DNA from: Lachnospiraceae bacterium
Lineage (GTDB): Bacteria; Bacillota; Clostridia; Lachnospirales; Lachnospiraceae
Assembly (NCBI GenBank): GCA_017473665.1
Contig: JAFUKK010000280.1
Coordinates: 1-7,515, forward strand
Direction: 5' to 3'
Length of the DNA: 7,515 nucleotides
The position numbers and the translations under genes were made by a program. The notes under the pieces are model-generated. The model worked only from the letters and a program-made list of their open reading frames with translations, had not been told where the DNA came from and did not search any database. Below are positions 6,426-7,515 of this stretch, one piece after another; position 1 is the first letter of the stretch; every line of letters begins with the position of its first letter.

Positions 6426-6735
6426 TTATCGTATCGTTCTTACCCAACATTCGAAAGACGATATCATAGATATTGGCGACTACATCACTTATTCCTTGTT
6501 GGAACCGGACACATCCCAAAACTTTATCAAAGGTCTGAGAAATTCTATCTCACAATTAAAGCTTTTCCCTTACAAATTTCCACTTGTCCAAGATACCCTT
6601 TTACAAATCCAATCCATTGGTTGTATGCCTTATAAAAATCATTACATATTCTATCAAATAGTCCAATCCCCACAAACCGTTATAATCCTAAGAATTGGTT
6701 ACAATCGACGAAACTGGAAAAGAATTCTCTCTTAA
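6418..6735 (+). CDS. ParE/RelE-superfamily toxin
   Basis: This encodes 105 residues from the ATG at 6418. An in-frame ATG at 6412 would add two residues. The later one is preferred because AAAGG at 6403-6407 lies 10 nt upstream of it, against only 4 nt for the earlier one. An ATG at 6376 lies deep inside the antitoxin gene and is unlikely. Features of the superfamily are visible: the first strand YRIVLTQHSKDD (4-15), the helix DIIDIGDYI with LLEPDTSQNFI (15-37), FPYKFPLV (50-57), a central strand MPYKNHYIFYQI (70-81), and the C-terminal strand VIILRIGYNRRNW (88-100). The R-x-x-x-x-R-R-x-W ending is typical of ParE-like proteins, which poison gyrase, whereas RelE relatives cleave mRNA; the sequence alone does not decide the target. 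The gene overlaps the antitoxin by 8 nt, indicating coupling. Confidence 0.88.
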   Translation: MNSYRIVLTQHSKDDIIDIGDYITYSLLEPDTSQNFIKGLRNSISQLKLFPYKFPLVQDTLLQIQSIGCMPYKNHYIFYQIVQSPQTVIILRIGYNRRNWKRILS

Positions 6736-6774
6736 TTTTAGCCCCTTAATTAGAACGCTCTATTCACATTACAT

Positions 6775-6807
6775 GAGAAAGCAGCTTCCTAAAGAAGCTG
6801 CTTTCTC
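6775..6807. terminator. Hairpin between convergent genes, probable bidirectional terminator
   Basis: GAGAAAGCAGCTTC pairs perfectly with GAAGCTGCTTTCTC (14 bp) around the 5-nt loop CTAAA. It lies 39 nt after the toxin stop and about 90 nt after the GH43 stop on the other strand. The 3' flanks are only partly T-rich (CTTTCTCTCT on plus), so it is a less classical terminator than the one at 6114-6174. Confidence 0.7.
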
Positions 6808-6908
6808 TCTATCGGGAGTACCACTCCGTCATATTCTTCTAACCCGAGTAACTTCAGTACATTTCCCGCTAATTCCACACCGCTATCTGTCACATCTTTT
6901 ACTTTAAA
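6789..6908 (-). other. Possible -1 recoded C-terminal extension of the GH43 gene (slippery heptamer plus open frame)
   Basis: On the minus strand the last sense codons of the GH43 gene form T TTA AAG (6902-6908) directly before its TAA stop. This matches the X XXY YYZ pattern of -1 slippery sites. After a -1 slip the frame is open for 37 codons (starting VKDVTDSGVELAG, then LLGLEEYDGVVLP) and stops with TAG at 6789-6791, in the loop of the hairpin at 6775-6807. The composition looks protein-like (Val/Leu/Glu/Gly/Asp, no odd codons). There is no ribosome site for separate translation, and no obvious stimulatory hairpin 5-9 nt after the heptamer. It could be a recoded tail, the remnant of a longer C-terminus after a frameshift mutation, a sequencing error, or chance. 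Confidence 0.3.
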
Positions 6909-7515
6909 GTAAAGGAAAGAAGACTCACATTTCCATTACCGGTATAAGTAATATAAATAGCCTGCTTACCATCGGGAATACTGATGGGTGCGGTATACTC
7001 CTCCCATACATTGGTATACTGTACCTTCAGTTTGGCCAGCACGGGACCATCCCAGGCAGTACGCACCTCAAATACACCATCTCCGTAGCCACGGACCTTC
7101 AGGGTAATCTCTTTCACATCCTTACAGTCAAAGTACTTAAAGCCGGCGGTAGCGGAATTGGTCATATTTCCGATGTAACCAATCTCTTCATCCCCATCAC
7201 GGCCATCCTGCATTACCCTGGGTGCATGACTATCACCTACATACACAGAAGGTACATCACGGAAGAGATTGCATGCCAGATAACCGAAGTACTCTCCCTT
7301 ACCCTCTAAAGGACCATCATTGAGACCACAGGAGGTAATTTCCACCTGAGGAATACTACCGTCGGGCATCACAGTAATCTTCTCCGCACAGCCCTGTCTG
7401 CTATACCAGGTACCATTGGTCTGACGATGGTAAAAAATGTACCACTGACCTGCAATTTCCACGATACTGCCGTGGTTATTTGCTCCATAAGCCATGGGCA
7501 TATCCGCAGGCTTAT
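6899..7515 (-). CDS. GH43-type arabinofuranosidase/beta-xylosidase with C-terminal CBM6-like module (partial, N-terminus outside window)
   Basis: The 204 C-terminal residues are visible; the frame is open to the right edge, so the ATG at 7501 is internal. The first visible part, PMAYGANNHGSIVEIAGQWY then IFYHRQTN and SRQGCAEKI, is the last section of a GH43 five-bladed propeller. The His of NNHGS corresponds to the conserved His near the central cation in this family. DGSIPQVEITSCGL closes the catalytic domain. From about 7280 to the stop, PRVMQDGRD, ATAGFKYFDC, ITLKVRGYGDGVFEVR and GNVSLLSFTLK form a beta-sandwich resembling CBM6, which binds xylan or related glycans. The enzyme would remove arabinose or xylose from plant polysaccharides or oligosaccharides. 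Substrate and location cannot be fixed without the N-terminus. It converges with the toxin gene. See the separate entry on the slippery sequence at its stop. Confidence 0.88.
   Translation of the reverse strand, partial: KPADMPMAYGANNHGSIVEIAGQWYIFYHRQTNGTWYSRQGCAEKITVMPDGSIPQVEITSCGLNDGPLEGKGEYFGYLACNLFRDVPSVYVGDSHAPRVMQDGRDGDEEIGYIGNMTNSATAGFKYFDCKDVKEITLKVRGYGDGVFEVRTAWDGPVLAKLKVQYTNVWEEYTAPISIPDGKQAIYITYTGNGNVSLLSFTLK

Noticed and set aside
6695..6907. 70-residue plus-strand frame after the toxin
   Set aside because: Overlaps the toxin 3' end and the hairpin, has no ribosome site and no recognisable features.

Overview
The window looks like a piece of a low-to-medium GC Gram-positive genome, most likely a gut Clostridia/Lachnospiraceae-type bacterium. 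The basis is protein flavour, strong GGAGG ribosome binding sites, a Bacillota-type LexA/DinR box, and a UvrX-like polymerase paired with a YolD-like protein. No taxonomic search was possible, so this is inference. There are seven protein genes in four transcriptional blocks, two cut by the window edges. There are also two clear hairpin terminators. I see no tRNA, rRNA, CRISPR array or insertion sequence.

Left part (minus strand): a large lipoprotein, open at the left edge, has a lipobox, two related N-terminal modules and the beginning of what looks like an M6-type metallopeptidase domain. Upstream of it, reading the same way, lies a translationally coupled pair. This is a Y-family translesion DNA polymerase of the UvrX/UmuC type followed by a YolD-like protein. 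The pair has a promoter whose -35/spacer region carries an exact match to the Bacillota SOS box. That promoter also shows that the polymerase should start at an internal GTG (3554), not at the longest open-frame start.

Centre (plus strand): divergently transcribed from the polymerase is a complete cytoplasmic glycoside hydrolase family 2 enzyme (beta-galactosidase/beta-glucuronidase superfamily). It has both catalytic glutamates and an unusual C-terminal tail of about 120 residues. It ends at a long perfect terminator hairpin.

Right part: a compact type II toxin-antitoxin pair (51-residue antitoxin, ParE/RelE-like toxin, overlapping genes) sits behind a promoter with a palindromic operator. 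It converges on the 3' end of a GH43-type arabinofuranosidase/xylosidase with a C-terminal carbohydrate-binding module (minus strand, cut by the right edge). A 14-bp hairpin lies between the convergent genes. The GH43 stop codon is immediately preceded by a canonical -1 slippery heptamer. The -1 frame then stays open for 37 codons and closes in the loop of that hairpin, which is the most unusual signal in the window.

Functionally, the two glycosidases suggest plant or host glycan use, while the polymerase/YolD pair and the toxin-antitoxin pair are stress-response modules inserted between them. Nothing here proves a new system. The best candidates for novelty are the possible recoded GH43 tail, the GH2 tail and the duplicated modules of the lipoprotein.
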